DNA of 64,000 nucleotides from assembly GCA_002441135.1 (NCBI GenBank), contig DJVJ01000006.1, positions 8,918 through 72,917 of the forward strand. The letters are read 5' to 3'. Shown here piece by piece: positions 61,184 to 64,000 of the stretch. The notes under the pieces were generated by a model, which was given only the letters and a program-made list of their open reading frames with translations, was not told the DNA's origin and searched no databases. This DNA comes from Caryophanales bacterium UBA6259. Lineage in GTDB: Bacteria > Bacillota > Bacilli > Tepidibacillales > Tepidibacillaceae. How positions within the stretch are numbered: position 1 is the first letter of the stretch; each line of letters starts with the position of its first letter. The translations under genes and the position numbers were made by a program.

Positions 61184-61206
61184 GCGATTTCAAAAATATT
61201 TTCTAG

Positions 61207-61235
61207 TTGACGCTGTTGTCTACCAATGATAGACT
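61207..61235 (+). promoter_or_regulatory. Probable his operon promoter
   Basis: TTGACG (61207-61212), a 17-base spacer and TAGACT (61230-61235) lie 105 bases before hisZ, after the terminator at 61158. No T-box, operator or leader-peptide signal was recognised in the leader. Confidence 0.6.
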
Positions 61236-61339
61236 TTTATCAAAATACTTTATCTTGGTAGCAAACTAAAGCGTTTTTATTTTTAAACTTAATTTTAATG
61301 AAACAAATAACCATTCAAATAGAGAAAGGAAGGGTTAGG

Positions 61340-62536
61340 ATGGGAAAAATAAAGCCCTTTGAAAAACCAGTAGGCTTCCGTGATTTGTTAACGGAAATGA
61401 CTGCAAAGAAAAGAGCGGTCGAAGGACATTTGCAGCAGCTATTTCAAAGCTGGGGATACGAGGAAATTTTGACTCCTACATTAGAGTTTGATGAAACCAT
61501 TGGCAAAGCGAGTGCAATTTCTAGTGGCAAAATGTTTAAGCTACAAGACCGCTTAGGCCATACTCTTGTGCTAAAGCCAGATATGACAGCGCCGATTGCT
61601 AGAGTTGTCTCTTCTATTTTGAAAGACCATCCTGTACCTGTTCGTCTGTCCTATCATACCAATGTTTTCCGTGCACAGGAAAATGAAGCAGGAAGAGCAT
61701 CTGAGCTCTATCAATCTGGTGTAGAGCTTATTGGGGAAGGGACTCCAGATGGCGATGCTGAGGTGATTGCATTGGCAATAGAATCATTAAAGCAATTGCA
61801 GCTTAATGATTTTCAATTGGTGGTTGGCCATACCTCCTTTTTATATGGAATATTAGCAGATTGGGTGGAGGAAAAGGATCAACAAGAGGAGCTAATCAGT
61901 GATTTATCCTGCAAAAATATGGTTGGCTTTAAACAAAAGATAGAAAAATGGGTAACAGATAGAGAAGGGCAACAAAGTCTATTAACCTTTGCTCATTTAC
62001 AAGGAGATATTCGTGTACTCGATCAGGCTAAAGCCATTGCGAAGTCAGAGAGAGCAAAGCAAGCCATTGAGGATTTATATCAAGTATGGAAGCTGATTAA
62101 AATTTATGGGTTAGAGTCCTATATTACCTTTGATTTAACCTTAGTCCCACACATGGAATACTACACAGGAATGGTTTTTGTAGGAACGGTAAAAGGAATT
62201 GGCTTTCCTGTCTGTGGTGGTGGAAGGTATGATTCCCTTCTAGATGCATTTGGTAATCCTCAAGCAGCGATTGGTTTTGCTATTCATTTGGACCGTATTT
62301 TAGAAGGTTCAAAAATTGAGGCTCCTAGGAAGCGAAAAGTTAAAGTGATCTATGATCAAGAACATCGGGAAGAAGCCCTTCATTATGTATTAACGCGAAG
62401 AAACGAACAAAATATTAGCATAGAAACACAACGGTACACTGGAAAGAATGTTGATTATGAAATCGATATGGTGAATGAACAGGGAAAAGAAATCATCTGG
62501 TTTATTGAAAGGGGAGAGTCGCAAAATGAAGGATAA
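61340..62536 (+). CDS. hisZ: ATP phosphoribosyltransferase regulatory subunit HisZ
   Basis: A 398-aa paralogue of histidyl-tRNA synthetase that lacks aminoacylation and forms a hetero-octamer with short HisG to give histidine-sensitive ATP phosphoribosyltransferase. It retains class II synthetase-like motifs (GFRDLL near the start, YQSGVELIGEG, GGGRYDSLLDAFG). Start: ATG at 61340 after GGAAGGGTTAGG; an upstream in-frame ATG at 61298 has no ribosome-binding site. It overlaps hisG by 11 bases. Confidence 0.93.
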   Translation: MGKIKPFEKPVGFRDLLTEMTAKKRAVEGHLQQLFQSWGYEEILTPTLEFDETIGKASAISSGKMFKLQDRLGHTLVLKPDMTAPIARVVSSILKDHPVPVRLSYHTNVFRAQENEAGRASELYQSGVELIGEGTPDGDAEVIALAIESLKQLQLNDFQLVVGHTSFLYGILADWVEEKDQQEELISDLSCKNMVGFKQKIEKWVTDREGQQSLLTFAHLQGDIRVLDQAKAIAKSERAKQAIEDLYQVWKLIKIYGLESYITFDLTLVPHMEYYTGMVFVGTVKGIGFPVCGGGRYDSLLDAFGNPQAAIGFAIHLDRILEGSKIEAPRKRKVKVIYDQEHREEALHYVLTRRNEQNISIETQRYTGKNVDYEIDMVNEQGKEIIWFIERGESQNEG

Positions 62537-63164
62537 GCTGGTTATCGCAATGCCAAAGGGAAGAATTATGGAAGAGGCTTTGGAAATCTGGATGAAGGCA
62601 GGACTCCCTTTACCTAATGATTTAGAGGATTCTCGTAAACTGATTTTATCGATTGAAGAATACAATATGGAATGGATTTTAGCTAAGCCAATGGATGTTC
62701 CAACCTATGTTGAATACGGTGTTGCTGATATTGGAATTGTTGGTAAGGATGTATTGATGGAGGCAAATCGGGAGGTATATGAGCTACTAGATTTAAAAAT
62801 TAGCCCATGCAGGTTATCTGTCGCTGGTCCTCCTGATGTAAAGCCACAGCAGGGATTTTCCAAGATTGCGAGTAAATACCCCCATGTAGCAGAAAAATAT
62901 TTTCGTGAGCAAGGCCAGCAGGTGGAAGTGATTCAGTTGCATGGATCGGTAGAATTAGGGCCGATTGTTCATTTGGCAGATCGGATTGTGGATATCGTCT
63001 CCACTGGAAGGACACTAAAGGAAAATGGTTTAGTCGAAATGGAGACCATTGCCCAAATTACGACTCGATTAATTGCCAATCAAGTAAGCTATCGGATGAA
63101 AAACGAGCGAATTAATGCATTGATTGAGCAATTATCAAGAGTTTTAGCTGAGAATGAAGGTTGA
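62526..63164 (+). CDS. hisG: ATP phosphoribosyltransferase HisG, short form
   Basis: HisG catalyses the first step of histidine synthesis (ATP + PRPP). The 212-aa length is the short, HisZ-dependent form without its own regulatory domain. It has IAMPKGRIMEEALEIW at the start, GVADIGIVGKD and DIVSTGRTLKENGL (PRPP-binding). The ATG at 62526 follows GGGGAGAG and lies within the end of hisZ, so the two subunits are made together. The frame is open further upstream but that part is not HisG-like. Confidence 0.95.
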   Translation: MKDKLVIAMPKGRIMEEALEIWMKAGLPLPNDLEDSRKLILSIEEYNMEWILAKPMDVPTYVEYGVADIGIVGKDVLMEANREVYELLDLKISPCRLSVAGPPDVKPQQGFSKIASKYPHVAEKYFREQGQQVEVIQLHGSVELGPIVHLADRIVDIVSTGRTLKENGLVEMETIAQITTRLIANQVSYRMKNERINALIEQLSRVLAENEG

Positions 63165-63196
63165 TATTTTGAAGGACTGACGAACGGAGGGAAAAG

Positions 63197-64000
63197 ATGA
63201 AAATCTATACATCAATCGAGGAATTTTATCAGCGAGAAGAGTCAGATAACAAGGAAGAGATTCGAGAAAAGGTACTCGCTATTTTAAAAAAAGTGAAAGA
63301 GCAGGGGGATGCTGCTCTCTTTCAATATACAGAGCAATTTGATCAGGTGAGGCTGAATGGGCTTCGAGTTTTTGAAAGTGATATTGAGAGGTCAGTTGAA
63401 CAAGAGGAAATAGAGTTTATCTTTGCGTTAGAAACTGCCGCTCAAAAAATAAAACAGTATCATCAAAAGCAAAAAAGAGAGTCCTGGTTTACCACAGAAG
63501 AGGATGGCACGATTTTAGGTCAAAAAATAATGCCGATTGAACGGGTAGGGATCTATGTCCCAGGGGGAACAGCAGCTTATCCATCTTCCGTATTGATGAA
63601 TGCTATACCGGCTATGGTAGCAGGAGTAAACGAAATCGTGATGGTTACTCCACCAAATAAAGAGGGTAAGGTGCATACTCATATTTTAGTGGCAGCCAAG
63701 CTTCTAGGAATTAAAGAGATTTATGCAGTAGGTGGTGCTCAAGCGATTGCAGCATTAGCCTATGGAACAGAAACGATTCGCCCTGTGGATAAAATTGTAG
63801 GACCGGGCAATATTTTCGTTGCGACAGCTAAGAAAGAGGTTTTTGGTACCGTAGGCATTGATATGGTTGCTGGCCCAAGTGAGATTGTGGTGGTAGCAGA
63901 TGATGGAGCTAATCCAACCTATATTGCTGCGGATCTATTATCTCAAGCAGAGCATGATGTGATGGCAGCTTCTATATTAGTGACCAATTCAAAACGTTTA
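63197..64000 (+). CDS. hisD: Histidinol dehydrogenase HisD (5' part, runs off the window)
   Basis: The last gene continues past the window; 268 codons are visible and the frame is open to base 64000. HisD oxidises histidinol to histidine in two NAD-dependent steps. Visible: ERVGIYVPGGTAAYPSSVLM, VGGAQAIAALAYG, VDKIVGPGNIFVATAK and MVAGPSEIVVVAD, all typical. ACGGAGGG lies 9 bases before the ATG. It follows hisG as in B. subtilis. Confidence 0.94.
   Translation, partial: MKIYTSIEEFYQREESDNKEEIREKVLAILKKVKEQGDAALFQYTEQFDQVRLNGLRVFESDIERSVEQEEIEFIFALETAAQKIKQYHQKQKRESWFTTEEDGTILGQKIMPIERVGIYVPGGTAAYPSSVLMNAIPAMVAGVNEIVMVTPPNKEGKVHTHILVAAKLLGIKEIYAVGGAQAIAALAYGTETIRPVDKIVGPGNIFVATAKKEVFGTVGIDMVAGPSEIVVVADDGANPTYIAADLLSQAEHDVMAASILVTNSKRL

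Overview
The window looks like a low-GC Firmicute chromosome of the order Bacillales, most likely a facultatively or strictly anaerobic, Bacillus-related rod. Two blocks keep Bacillus subtilis gene order: ftsE-ftsX-murein hydrolase-ctp-minJ-like-uvrB-uvrA, and pspC(yvlC)-yvlD ... hprK-lgt-yvoD-ppaX-yvoF ... hisZ-hisG-hisD. The genus cannot be fixed from the sequence alone. No tRNA, rRNA, CRISPR array, IS element or prophage was seen.

Layout. 1-11.1 kb: arginine biosynthesis (argJ, argB, argD, carA, carB, argF, then argG and argH behind an ArgR-like operator). 11.5-14 kb: a small membrane protein, a soluble chemoreceptor with a C-terminal zinc-binding CZB domain, and a 54-codon gene. 14.3-20.2 kb: the cell-division and cell-wall block. 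20.2-20.7 kb: a small ferritin-like protein behind an Fnr-type site. 20.8-25.9 kb: LexA-controlled uvrB and uvrA. 26-28.6 kb: a lipoprotein gene behind a cyclic-di-GMP (GEMM-I) riboswitch, and a Mug-type DNA glycosylase. 28.6-39.8 kb: a sodium-pumping, biotin-dependent malonate decarboxylase cluster of the Malonomonas rubra Mad type. 39.8-51.6 kb: TSUP transporter, nitroreductase, sensor kinase, MFS exporter, envelope genes, hprK/lgt/ppaX block and chromate transporter. 51.9-56.7 kb: a two-gene 2-hydroxyacyl-CoA dehydratase activase/dehydratase-like system. 57.9-59.2 kb: a long-form RsgA GTPase behind an apparent leader-peptide attenuator. 59.4-61.2 kb: two Dpp-like permeases without partners. 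61.3-64 kb: the start of the his operon (hisD runs off the end).

How it works together. The mad cluster encodes malonate uptake (MadL/MadM), activation of malonate on an acyl carrier protein (MadA, MadE, MadH, with prosthetic-group genes madG and mdcB), transfer of the carboxyl group to biotin (MadC, MadD, MadF and a dedicated biotin ligase), and decarboxylation of carboxybiotin coupled to sodium export (MadB). No LysR- or GntR-type regulator is present. Instead a homologue of HutP, the RNA-binding antiterminator of histidine-utilisation operons, sits just upstream of a strong intrinsic terminator that precedes madA. A second terminator of the same size lies between a good promoter and the madB end. 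This suggests the operon is controlled by ligand-dependent antitermination.

The two most interesting signals are this HutP-mad arrangement and the promoter, 26-codon leader and terminator/antiterminator switch in front of the RsgA gene. Secondary points are a CarB without its C-terminal allosteric domain, a 37-aa single-helix peptide in front of madB, and small families of intergenic hairpins and short tandem repeats.
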